Shown here: positions 43,502 through 52,003 of the stretch, piece after piece
How the letters are laid out: every line of letters begins with the position of its first letter
Position numbering within the stretch: the first letter of the stretch is position 1
Assembly: GCF_014836495.1 (NCBI RefSeq)
Contig: NZ_JACSQT010000001.1
Location: 844,137 to 908,136, forward strand
Reading direction: 5' to 3'
Length of the DNA stretch: 64,000 nucleotides
Origin: Cytobacillus stercorigallinarum
GTDB taxonomy: Bacteria > Bacillota > Bacilli > Bacillales > Cytobacillaceae
The notes under the pieces: model-generated
Database searches by the model: none
Told to the model about the DNA's origin: nothing
What the model saw: the letters and a program-made list of their open reading frames with translations, nothing else
Translations under genes and position numbers: made by a program

Positions 43502-45922
43502 ATGTCCAAGCAAGACGATTCACAAAAAATAATTAATTTACCAATTACAGGAATGACGTGTGCTGCTTGTTCTGCGCGAATAGAAAAAGGGTTAAGTAAA
43601 ATGGATGGTGTAAATGAAGCGAATGTGAATCTCACTTCTGAAATAGCCACCATTTCCTATAACCCAGAAAAGATAGAAGAACATGCATTTCAGCAGAAGA
43701 TTAAAGATCTTGGTTATGAAGTTGTTTTAGAGAAAGCTGAGTTTGATATTACAGGAATGACATGTGCTGCTTGTTCTGCGCGAATAGAAAAAGTGTTAAA
43801 TAAACAGCCCGGAATTGCGCAGGCAAATGTGAACTTAGCCTTAGAAACAGGTACGGTAGAATACAACCCTGAGCAGGTTTCAGTTGAAGAAATTATTGCA
43901 AGGGTAGATAAGATTGGGTATAGCGCTTCGTTAAAAACAACTGCGAGCGCAAATGATGTAAGGGAGGAGAATATTAAAAAGCAGCAAAGGAAATTTATTG
44001 CTGCTGCCATCCTATCTATCCCACTACTTTGGACGATGGTTGGGCATTTTGAATTCACCTCATTCATTTTTCTACCAGATTTTTTAATGAATCCTTGGGT
44101 ACAGTTGATATTAGCGACCCCTGTACAATTTATTATCGGTTGGCAATTCTATACGGGTGCTTATAAATCATTGAAATCTGGCAGTGCGAATATGGATGTA
44201 CTTGTTGCATTGGGTACTTCTGCAGCTTATTTTTATAGTTTGTTTCTAACCATACAATCGCTAGGTACAACGCATGGTCATCATGTTGAGCTTTATTTTG
44301 AAACGAGTGCGATTATTATTACCCTTATTTTATTAGGGAAATTATTTGAAGCACGCGCAAAAGGAAGATCATCAGAAGCAATAAAAAAATTAATGAATTT
44401 AAAGGCTAAAAAAGCGGTTGTAGTAAAAGAAGGTAAGGAAACCGTTGTCCCTGTTGAGCAAGTAATAGCAGGTGATACGGTTATCATTAAGCCTGGTGAG
44501 AGGATTCCTGTAGATGCAGTAATCATTGAAGGGCAATCTGCAGTTGATGAATCAATGTTAACAGGAGAAAGTGTGCCAGTTGATAAGAAAGCTGGCGATG
44601 AAGTAATAGGAGCAACGGTTAACAAAAATGGACTTTTAACAGTAAAGGCAACAAAGGTTGGAAAAGATTCAGCGCTTGCGCAAATTATTAGAGTTGTAGA
44701 GCAAGCACAAGGATCAAAAGCACCTATTCAGCGGTTAGCCGATAAGATTTCAGGTATCTTTGTTCCTATAGTGGTGGCTATTGCCCTTGTTACCTTCTTT
44801 ATATGGTTTCTTTTCTTGCAACCGGGTGATGTAGCTAGTGCGTTAGAAAAAATGATTGCTGTGCTCGTCATCGCTTGTCCTTGTGCATTAGGGTTAGCGA
44901 CGCCTACTTCAATTATGGCAGGGTCTGGTCGTTCCGCAGAGATGGGTGTACTATTTAAAGGTGGAGAGCACCTGGAGATGACACATGAAATTACAACTGT
45001 TGTTGTCGATAAAACGGGTACTGTTACAAATGGTCAGCCTGTATTAACAGATATCATAGTTGAACCTGGAACAAATGAAGCCCATTTTCTTTCTATCGTT
45101 TCTGCGAGTGAGAAGTCATCCGAACACCCTCTTGCTGAAGCCATTGTGGAAGGATTAGAGAAGAGAAATGTTGAAAAAGTAAAAAGTGAATATTTCGAAG
45201 CGCTACCAGGCTATGGCATCTCTGCAAAAGTAATAGGAAAAGATGTACTAATTGGTACAGTTAGATTAATGGAAGAGAATGGGGTAGACTTCTCTTGGTT
45301 CTCGAAACAAATGAAAGAATTAGAAGGCGAAGGAAAAACAGCTATGCTTGTAGCTATTAACGGTAGAGCAAAAGGGCTTATTGCTGTAGCTGACACAATA
45401 AAAGAATCATCAAGCGAAGCGATTCAAAGGCTACATGATATGGGGTTAGAAGTCATTATGATGACTGGTGATAACCAGTTAACAGCACAAGCCATTGCTA
45501 AAGAAGTAGGTATTTCAAAAGTCATTGCAGAAGTCTTACCAGAAACGAAAGCAGAAGAAGTTAGAAAACTGCAAAGTCAAGGCAAAAAAGTAGCGATGGT
45601 AGGGGATGGCATTAACGATGCCCCTGCATTAGCAACTGCCGATATCGGCATGGCTATCGGTACAGGTACAGATATTGCCATGGAAGCAGGAGACATCACA
45701 CTCATGCGTGGTGACCTAAATAGTATTGCTGATGCGATCATGATGAGTAAAAAAACCATTCGTAATATTAAACAGAATCTTTTTTGGGCCTTTGGCTATA
45801 ATACAATCGGTATTCCTATTGCAGCTGCAGGTTTCTTAGCACCATGGTTGGCGGGTGCTGCGATGGCATTTAGTTCTGTCTCTGTTGTATTAAACGCACT
45901 TCGATTGCAACGTGTAAAATAA
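43502..45922 (+). CDS. copA: Copper-exporting P1B-type ATPase CopA
   Basis: Membrane pump of 806 residues exporting Cu(I). Two N-terminal HMA domains with GMTCAAC (Cys20/Cys23 and Cys88/Cys91). Then eight helices with CPC in [15 protein letters not shown], the phosphorylation site [19 protein letters not shown] (HP locus), TGES in the actuator and [10 protein letters not shown] in the hinge. All Cu-ATPase signatures are intact. ATG 43502 follows AAAGGTGAGG. The DNA for the two metal loops is almost identical (see findings). Confidence 0.97.
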   Translation: MSKQDDSQKIINLPITGMTCAACSARIEKGLSKMDGVNEANVNLTSEIATISYNPEKIEEHAFQQKIKDLGYEVVLEKAEFDITGMTCAACSARIEKVLNKQPGIAQANVNLALETGTVEYNPEQVSVEEIIARVDKIGYSASLKTTASANDVREENIKKQQRKFIAAAILSIPLLWTMVGHFEFTSFIFLPDFLMNPWVQLILATPVQFIIGWQFYTGAYKSLKSGSANMDVLVALGTSAAYFYSLFLTIQSLGTTHGHHVELYFETSAIIITLILLGKLFEARAKGRSSEAIKKLMNLKAKKAVVVKEGKETVVPVEQVIAGDTVIIKPGERIPVDAVIIEGQSAVDESMLTGESVPVDKKAGDEVIGATVNKNGLLTVKATKVGKDSALAQIIRVVEQAQGSKAPIQRLADKISGIFVPIVVAIALVTFFIWFLFLQPGDVASALEKMIAVLVIACPCALGLATPTSIMAGSGRSAEMGVLFKGGEHLEMTHEITTVVVDKTGTVTNGQPVLTDIIVEPGTNEAHFLSIVSASEKSSEHPLAEAIVEGLEKRNVEKVKSEYFEALPGYGISAKVIGKDVLIGTVRLMEENGVDFSWFSKQMKELEGEGKTAMLVAINGRAKGLIAVADTIKESSSEAIQRLHDMGLEVIMMTGDNQLTAQAIAKEVGISKVIAEVLPETKAEEVRKLQSQGKKVAMVGDGINDAPALATADIGMAIGTGTDIAMEAGDITLMRGDLNSIADAIMMSKKTIRNIKQNLFWAFGYNTIGIPIAAAGFLAPWLAGAAMAFSSVSVVLNALRLQRVK

Positions 45923-45952
45923 CTAGCATAAAGACATTCTATCAAAAGATTT

Positions 45953-45996
45953 AAAGAGAAAAACAAGCTAATAAAATAGTTAGCTTGTTTTTCTTT
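45953..45996 (+). terminator. Terminator after copA
   Basis: GAGAAAAACAAGCTAA-TAAAATAG-TTAGCTTGTTTTTCTT with T-rich right arm. Confidence 0.85.
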
Positions 45997-46330
45997 ATAG
46001 AGTGATTAAAAGATTTGTACCAAGAGGTTAAAACATTGATTATTGAGCAACCATTTTAGCGCAATTATTACATTTTGACACTTCTGTGACCGTTTAATTT
46101 ATTTTACCAAAAACGATTTCTTTTCTGGTTTAAGCTTACTAGTTTGAAGGTAAAAAAGTAGGGTTGAACAATTTTTAATGGATTTCAAGCCTTTTTTACA
46201 TAAATAAGAAGTGCTATTATTTATAATGGTCTCAAATTTACCGATGAAAGAACGAAAAGTTTATTTTGAAATTTATATAAAAGAAATAAATTGTATTCTA
46301 TGAAATGATGTGATATGATTACTCATACAA
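45997..46330. other. Spacer upstream of the RNR control region
   Basis: AT-rich, no credible frame or site seen; all recognisable control elements start at 46338. Confidence 0.4.
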
Positions 46331-46339
46331 TCTCAGATA

Positions 46340-46381
46340 CAATATATAGTTATTTATTATATATATGACAACTACATATAG
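46340..46381 (+). promoter_or_regulatory. Paired NrdR boxes
   Basis: CAATATATAG at 46340-46349 and CTACATATAG at 46372-46381, 32 bases apart centre to centre (three helical turns). The first overlaps a TACAAT -10-like sequence (46338-46343). This matches the tandem-box layout used by the RNR repressor NrdR. Confidence 0.6.
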
Positions 46382-46387
46382 TAATTG

Positions 46388-46541
46388 GTTGAAGGAGTCC
46401 AAATGGACTTAAAATGGGAATCCGGAAATCCGGAGCTGTACCCGCAACTGTAAGTGTGACGAAAAGAGGAAACCACTGTTCTTTTAGAGAGAATGGGAAG
46501 GCTCTTAGTAGGTTGATACACAAGCCAGGATACCTGCCTTC
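46388..46541 (+). promoter_or_regulatory. Adenosylcobalamin riboswitch
   Basis: Diagnostic blocks in order: GGTTGAAGGAG, GGGAATCCGG, AGCTGTACCCGCAACTGTAAG, GAGGAAACCACTG, GGGAAGGCTC and the closing AAGCCAGGATACCTGCC. B12-box and receptor loop are complete. Confidence 0.95.
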
Positions 46542-46579
46542 TTAATCAAAAGTTTCATTTCTTCGGGGCTTGAGAAGAT

Positions 46580-46672
46580 GAAACGACAGATCATAAAAAG
46601 AGTGTAATTGTACACTTGTATTTATACTGTCGTTTGATCCGCTCAAGGTGTAACTGGAGCGGTTTTTTTTAT
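46580..46672 (+). terminator. Expression platform of the cobalamin riboswitch
   Basis: AAACGACAG (46580) can pair with CTGTCGTTT (46626), and CCGCTC (46639) with GAGCGG (46657) followed by TTTTTTTT, a clear terminator 40 bases before the RNR start codon. Confidence 0.75.
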
Positions 46673-46711
46673 GCCTAAATTTGATAGAAATAGGTTGAAG
46701 GAGGAAAAACT

Positions 46712-48928
46712 TTGAAAACAATGATTGAACCGACAGTCAATTTTGAGCAATTATATCAACAATTCAGTAATTTACCAATTAGTGCGTTAGAAAAACGGGC
46801 TGAACAATTAGAACACCTAGAGTTAGACAGTTTCTATAATCAGTTAATTCTAGAATGTCTTTCTTACATAAATGTAAATGAACCTGATTGGACCTATGTG
46901 GCTGCCCATTTATATTTAAAGAAGATTTATCAACAAGCAGCTGAGAACCGAGGGTACAGTGGCCAAGCTTATGGTGATTTTCATTCTTTAATTCAACAGT
47001 TGAGTGATATTGATATTTATAGTCCTATTTTATTATCTAGTTATACAAAAGAAGAGATTGATGAATTAGGCAAAGAAATTGTCCCTGAAAGAGATCAGCT
47101 CTTTACTTATCTCGGGATTAAAATGCTAACTGACCGTTACGTAGCAAAAGATCGCCAAAAAAGAATTTTTGAGTTGCCTCAAGAACGCTGGATGGTAATT
47201 GCAATGATTCTTATGCATCAAGAAGAAAAAAATCGTTTGCAATTAGTAAAAGAAGCTTACTGGGCAATGAGTAACTTATTTATGACTGTAGCTACACCAA
47301 CTTTATCAAATGCAGGTAAGAATTGGGGACAACTATCTAGCTGCTTTATCGAAACAGTTGATGATAGTTTAGATTCGATTTATGACAGTAATACAGACAT
47401 TGCTGCACTATCAAAAAACGGTGGTGGAATTGGCGTTTATTTAGGTAAGATTCGTAGTAGAGGCAGTATGATAAAAGGATTCAAAGGCGCTTCGTCTGGT
47501 GTGCTTCCATGGATGAAACAGCTGAATAATACGGCTGTTAGCGTGGATCAACTTGGACAAAGACAAGGAGCAATTAGCGTTTATTTAGACGTTTGGCACA
47601 AGGATATCTTCTCTTTCCTTGATGCAAAGTTAAATAATGGTGATGAAAGATTACGTACACATGATTTATTTACCGGTGTTTGTCTACCTGATTTATTCAT
47701 GGAAAAAGTAGAAGCGCGTGGTAACTGGTATTTATTTGATCCACATGAGGTTCGACAAAAAATGGGCTTCTCATTGGAAGATTATTATGATGAAGAAGTT
47801 GGCGCAGGTACCTTTAGAATGAAATATCTAGAGTGCGTCAATAATGAAGACTTATCAAAGAAAGAAATTCCTGCTATTGATATTATGAAGTCTATCATGC
47901 GCAGTCAATTAGAAACTGGGACACCATTTATGTTCTATCGTGATGAAGTGAACCGTATGAATGCAAACGCACATGCCGGCATGATTTATTGCACCAACCT
48001 TTGTACTGAAATCGTCCAAAATCAAAGTGTAACAACAAGAGTAGAAGAGTATACAAAGGATGGAAAGATTGTTATCGAGAAAACACCTGGTGATTTCGTT
48101 GTATGTAACCTCTCTTCTATTAACCTTGCAAAAGCAGTGAATGAAGAAGTGATAGAACGATTGATTCCTATTCAAGTAAGGATGCTTGACAATGTCATTG
48201 ATATTAATAAAATCCCTGTTATTCAAGGGCAGTTAACGAATAAAAAGTATCGAGCGATTGGTTTAGGTACTTTCGGCTGGCATCATTTATTAGCTACTAA
48301 CAAGATCGTATGGGAAAGCCCTGAATCATTAGAATTTGCAGACCGACTTTACGAGAAAATTGCTTACTTAACGATTGAAAGTTCGATGAATCTAGCTGAG
48401 GAAAAAGGAGCATACCCAGCATTCAATGGTTCAGATTGGCATACAGGTGCCTATTTTGAAAAAAGAGATTACCTGAATGGCGAAAGTGAACTTGATTGGC
48501 AAGACCTAATGGAAAAAGTGAAAGAAAATGGGATGAGAAACGGCTATTTACAAGCGGTTGCCCCTAATGCATCCACTGCATTAATTGCAGGCAGCACACC
48601 GAGTATTGATCCAATCTTCAACAAGCAATACTCTGAAGAGAAAAAAGACTATCGTATTCCCGTAACTGCACCAGACTTAAACGCTCAAACAACGTGGTAT
48701 TATAAATCTGCTTACCATATCGATCAAAAATGGAGCATTGCTCAAAATGCGAAACGGCAAAAGCATATTGACCAAGCAGTGTCATTCAATCTTTATATTA
48801 AAAATACGATAAAAGCAAAAGAATTATTAAATCTTCATGTATCCGCATGGAAAAACAGGTTGAAAACAACTTATTATTTACGTTCGACTTCCACAGATAT
48901 TGAAGATTGTGAATCATGCTCTAGCTGA
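46712..48928 (+). CDS. Class I ribonucleotide reductase, large subunit
   Basis: Catalytic alpha subunit that reduces ribonucleotides for DNA synthesis; partner is the beta protein downstream. 738 residues. ATPTLSNAG and LSSCFIETVDDSL (first redox Cys), Asn429-Leu-Cys431-Thr-Glu433 active site (NLCTEI), CNLSSINLAKAV (second redox Cys), and C-terminal radical-transfer tyrosines TTYYLRS with a shuttle CESCSS. The N-terminus lacks an obvious ATP-cone. TTG start at 46712 has AAGGAGG seven bases upstream. Controlled by NrdR boxes and an adenosylcobalamin riboswitch. Confidence 0.93.
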   Translation: MKTMIEPTVNFEQLYQQFSNLPISALEKRAEQLEHLELDSFYNQLILECLSYINVNEPDWTYVAAHLYLKKIYQQAAENRGYSGQAYGDFHSLIQQLSDIDIYSPILLSSYTKEEIDELGKEIVPERDQLFTYLGIKMLTDRYVAKDRQKRIFELPQERWMVIAMILMHQEEKNRLQLVKEAYWAMSNLFMTVATPTLSNAGKNWGQLSSCFIETVDDSLDSIYDSNTDIAALSKNGGGIGVYLGKIRSRGSMIKGFKGASSGVLPWMKQLNNTAVSVDQLGQRQGAISVYLDVWHKDIFSFLDAKLNNGDERLRTHDLFTGVCLPDLFMEKVEARGNWYLFDPHEVRQKMGFSLEDYYDEEVGAGTFRMKYLECVNNEDLSKKEIPAIDIMKSIMRSQLETGTPFMFYRDEVNRMNANAHAGMIYCTNLCTEIVQNQSVTTRVEEYTKDGKIVIEKTPGDFVVCNLSSINLAKAVNEEVIERLIPIQVRMLDNVIDINKIPVIQGQLTNKKYRAIGLGTFGWHHLLATNKIVWESPESLEFADRLYEKIAYLTIESSMNLAEEKGAYPAFNGSDWHTGAYFEKRDYLNGESELDWQDLMEKVKENGMRNGYLQAVAPNASTALIAGSTPSIDPIFNKQYSEEKKDYRIPVTAPDLNAQTTWYYKSAYHIDQKWSIAQNAKRQKHIDQAVSFNLYIKNTIKAKELLNLHVSAWKNRLKTTYYLRSTSTDIEDCESCSS

Positions 48929-48953
48929 TTTCACAGAGAGGAGAATGGAATAA

Positions 48954-49994
48954 ATGAATACCTTAAATAAACGTCCCATTATGAATCATGAAGCACCGAA
49001 TCGTTCAACAGGTATTATTAATGGAGAATGTTCGAACGTATTAAACTGGGATGATGTGAGATTTTCCTGGGCTTACCCTAAATATAAAAAGATGTTGTCT
49101 AATTTCTGGACACCATTTGAAATTAATATGTCTCAAGATATTAAGCAATTCCCTGAGTTATCTGAGGACGCACAAGAAGCCTTTTTAAAGATTATCGGTT
49201 TACTAGCGTTACTAGATAGTATTCAAACGGACTATGCTGGGAAAACAGCAGATTATTTAACTGATTCAAGTCTGTCAGCGTTAATGATTATTCTTGCACA
49301 ACAAGAAGTGATTCATAATCACTCCTATTCTTATATTCTTTCTTCTATCGTTTCAAAAAGTAAACAAGATGAAGTATTCGATTATTGGCGTACAGAACCA
49401 ACATTAAGAGAACGCAATGATTTTATTACAAATGGTTATAAAGATTTTGTTAAAGAACCGACAGCGGAAAATATGTTAAAATCAATCGTTTATGATGTAG
49501 TATTAGAAGGCTTATTCTTCTATTCTGGTTTCGCTTTCTTCTATTATTTAGCGAGAAATCAAAAGATGGTATCTACATCAACGATGATTAACTATATTAA
49601 TCGTGATGAACAAATTCACGTTGATTTATTTGTGAAAATCTTTAAGGAAATCTTAAACGAGCAGCCTGAATTAGACACACCAGAATTGCATCAATTTGTA
49701 AAAGATACCTTTAAAAAAGCTGCAGAACTCGAAATTGAGTGGGCACGGGAGGTAATCGGTGATAAAATGGATGGTATTCTTATTACTGACCTTGAAGCAT
49801 ACATCAAATTTTATGCAAATGTCCGCAGTAATCAATTAGGGTTTGAACGACCATTTGAAGGATTCCGTAAAAACCCGCTCCGTTGGATTGTTGCCTATGA
49901 AGAAGTAGATCAAGGCAAATCAGATTTCTTTGAGCAAAAATCAAGACAATATACAAAAGTGAATCAAGTCGATAATGGATTTGATGAATTATAA
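48954..49994 (+). CDS. Class I ribonucleotide reductase, small subunit
   Basis: Dimetal radical-generating beta subunit, 346 residues. Metal ligands and radical site: LLDSIQ (Asp), QQEVIHNHSYSYIL (ExxH, with Tyr seven residues after the Glu, as in the canonical radical Tyr), VLEGLFFYSG (Glu) and NRDEQIHVDLF (ExxH). Tyr is present, so it is of the tyrosyl-radical type. GAGAGGAG before the ATG; 25 bases after the alpha gene, cotranscribed. Confidence 0.93.
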   Translation: MNTLNKRPIMNHEAPNRSTGIINGECSNVLNWDDVRFSWAYPKYKKMLSNFWTPFEINMSQDIKQFPELSEDAQEAFLKIIGLLALLDSIQTDYAGKTADYLTDSSLSALMIILAQQEVIHNHSYSYILSSIVSKSKQDEVFDYWRTEPTLRERNDFITNGYKDFVKEPTAENMLKSIVYDVVLEGLFFYSGFAFFYYLARNQKMVSTSTMINYINRDEQIHVDLFVKIFKEILNEQPELDTPELHQFVKDTFKKAAELEIEWAREVIGDKMDGILITDLEAYIKFYANVRSNQLGFERPFEGFRKNPLRWIVAYEEVDQGKSDFFEQKSRQYTKVNQVDNGFDEL

Positions 49995-50043
49995 ATTTTT
50001 CAGTGAATGAAGATTAGAAAAGGATAAATGGTGAGTTCTTCTT

Positions 50044-50071
50044 GTTGACTTCATACCAACAGGGGTATAGA
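50044..50071 (+). promoter_or_regulatory. Promoter with CsoR/CstR-like operator
   Basis: TTGACT at 50044-50049 and TATAGA at 50066-50071. Between and over them lies ATACCAACAGGGGTAT, whose ATACC/GGTAT ends and G-run look like a CsoR-family (CstR) operator. Confidence 0.45.
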
Positions 50072-50105
50072 ATATGAGGGTGAATACAACATCCTAGGAG
50101 GAAAA

Positions 50106-50441
50106 ATGCTTACGTTTATTAGTATACTCTTAATCATTTTACTTTTGACTTTTATATATAGTAGATATTTGCCCGTTTTTGGTGTGAAGGCACAAGTGTT
50201 ACAAGACAATCATGAGAGTGATGTTCGTATCGTCGATGTGAGGGATTATAATGAAAAAGTAGATCAGGCACATCATCGTTTGCATATTCCCATTGCCTAT
50301 CTCCATCGCTTTTATCATGAAATCGATGGAAAGAGAGTACACGTTATTGCTTCATCACAAATAGAAAAAAACATGAGTATTCGATTTCTTAGAAGAAAAG
50401 GCTATAAGGTGTCAGGATATACACTATGCAATGAATGCTGA
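50106..50441 (+). CDS. Membrane-anchored rhodanese-fold protein without active-site Cys
   Basis: 111 residues: N-terminal transmembrane helix (FISILLIILLLTFIYS), then a rhodanese-like core with VRIVDVRDYNEK and IPIAYLHRFYHEIDG. The expected active-site loop after the fourth strand (VIASSQIEKNMSIRFLRRKG) has Ser where the persulfide Cys should be. The chain ends in CNEC, a possible alternative thiol pair. Probably a sulfur or redox sensor-like protein; activity uncertain. AGGAGG at the ATG. Confidence 0.75.
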   Translation: MLTFISILLIILLLTFIYSRYLPVFGVKAQVLQDNHESDVRIVDVRDYNEKVDQAHHRLHIPIAYLHRFYHEIDGKRVHVIASSQIEKNMSIRFLRRKGYKVSGYTLCNEC

Positions 50442-50472
50442 AACAATATAAATATAACTTCAAAAAGTAGCG

Positions 50473-50500
50473 CCACAGATTAAATGATCTGTGGTTTTTT
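50473..50500 (+). terminator. Terminator after the rhodanese-like gene
   Basis: CCACAGAT-TAAATG-ATCTGTGG followed by TTTTTTG. Confidence 0.88.
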
Positions 50501-50529
50501 GTTGAAATGTAAATGAGGATAATTGGAGA

Positions 50530-50616
50530 AACATTTTTTTCGATAGCTTACAAAGAGTGGAACAACGCGCGGGCTCCCAGCTCTTAGAAGAAGCCAAAAG
50601 AATGAGAGCACAGTAA
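50530..50616 (+). pseudogene. Possible C-terminal gene scrap
   Basis: In one frame the plus strand reads IFFDSLQRVEQRAGSQLLEE then AKRMRAQ and a stop at 50614. The charged helical sequence is coding-like, but there is no start or family. Weak. Confidence 0.2.
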
Positions 50617-50650
50617 AAGGCACTGTCTAAGCGGAAAATAACAAGTTAGA

Positions 50651-50694
50651 GCAGCCTTCTGTTTAACAACAGTTCAGATTGAAGAAGGCTGCAA
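50651..50694. terminator. Stem-loop downstream of the minus-strand exporter gene
   Basis: AGCAGCCTTCT pairs with AGAAGGCTGC around a 20-base loop, ten bases past the 50704 stop on the minus strand. No strong T-run. Confidence 0.5.
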
Positions 50695-50703
50695 ACTACA
50701 TCT

Positions 50704-51699
50704 TTAAGTCCTTGTATTTTCTACTTTCATTGTACTCTCATCCATTTTTTCTAACTTTTCTTCATTTATTTGATACTGCACCATGAGCTGTTGTATGGCG
50801 AGCATATTTTCCTCAATTTTGAGGTGGTTGTCATTCAATTTAGATTGTGTTCTTAAATTGATATAGTCATTTTCATTATGTTGTTTCAATGGCTGTTTTA
50901 GATGAAATTGAGTATCTTCCAATAATCGCATTAAGTATGGTGATGGTGTGAGCTCTTTAAAAGAAAGAGTTGCAAGCTGGCATAAATGGTTAAACGCTTG
51001 CTTTAATATATTTATATGCTTTTGTTTATGTCTTAAGTAAGATACATCCTTTCTTGAAAATTTGTGAAAGCGCCATTCATCTTTTTGGTACTGAATCAGC
51101 TGTTCACAATGGGCAACCTCTTCCTCAATCTTTTCAATGATTTGTTTGATTTCGTTTCTGCTCCTATTTTCTTGTTTGAAATTGTTCGTCACATATATAA
51201 GAATACTATCCATACGATGCATTAACTGAGAAGATGTTTTACTTATTTTGAGTAAATAATTAGGTGGTAAAATAAAGATATTTACACAAGTAGAAATTAA
51301 TAAACCTAGTGTAGTACCCCCAAGTCTCATTAATAATGTGGCCATATAAGCTTCTTGCACAATGGATATCATAGCCATTCCGGTTAAAGCGGCAACAAGC
51401 AGACCATCTTCTAGCTTTAACTTCGTACATATCATCAAAGTGAAAACGGCTGTAAGTGCGTAGGCCAACGAACTATCTGAGAAAATAAAGGTAAATAAAA
51501 CGGCAAAAGAAGCCGCTATAGAAGAGGCTTGAAACCTGGCTGGTGCCTTACGAATGGATTCTTTTGCAGTTGGCTCAATAGTAACAAGAGCGGTAATAAC
51601 CGCAAAAGTTGGTGGCCACGTGAATAGTTGACATAGAAATGCAGTAATAAAGACAGAAATGCCTGTTTTAAAAATTCGCCCTCCAAATAGTCTAATCAT
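50704..51699 (-). CDS. Aromatic acid exporter family membrane protein (YqjA/FUSC-like)
   Basis: 331 residues. An N-terminal half of five to six helices (TWPPTFAVITALVTIEPTAK is the family hallmark, then LEDGLLVAALTGMAMISI) is followed by a soluble coiled-coil half (about 165-331) rich in Gln, Lys and Glu. Resembles Bacillus YqjA and DUF939/ArAE_1 proteins; transported substrate unproven. Monocistronic and convergent with the scrap at 50530. Confidence 0.85.
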   Translation of the reverse strand: MIRLFGGRIFKTGISVFITAFLCQLFTWPPTFAVITALVTIEPTAKESIRKAPARFQASSIAASFAVLFTFIFSDSSLAYALTAVFTLMICTKLKLEDGLLVAALTGMAMISIVQEAYMATLLMRLGGTTLGLLISTCVNIFILPPNYLLKISKTSSQLMHRMDSILIYVTNNFKQENRSRNEIKQIIEKIEEEVAHCEQLIQYQKDEWRFHKFSRKDVSYLRHKQKHINILKQAFNHLCQLATLSFKELTPSPYLMRLLEDTQFHLKQPLKQHNENDYINLRTQSKLNDNHLKIEENMLAIQQLMVQYQINEEKLEKMDESTMKVENTRT

Positions 51700-52003
51700 T
51701 GTTAGTATCCTCTTTCTTTATGGCTTACATTTTTTATGAAGGATTTATGCAAAAATTCATTGCATTAACAGAATGACCAATTAAACATTTTTCAATCATA
51801 AGAAAGAAAAAAATTGTAAAAAAGAGAAAATCTATCTCTTCTTGTCCTATTTGTATTTTGAGCAGTAACAGCGTAGTTATTGCACTCTATTAGAATTGAA
51901 ATAAAAATGTCATACTATGTTCGCTTTTGTTTGGTTTTAATTGGTAAAATAGAATATGGTATACTGAATTATGAGAATAATCTTTTAATTAGGAGGGGGT
52001 TCT
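51700..52003. other. Divergent control region of the exporter and peptidase genes
   Basis: Contains TATACT at 51960 ahead of the S9 gene and AGGAGGGGG at its ribosome site. No other structure recognised. Confidence 0.4.
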
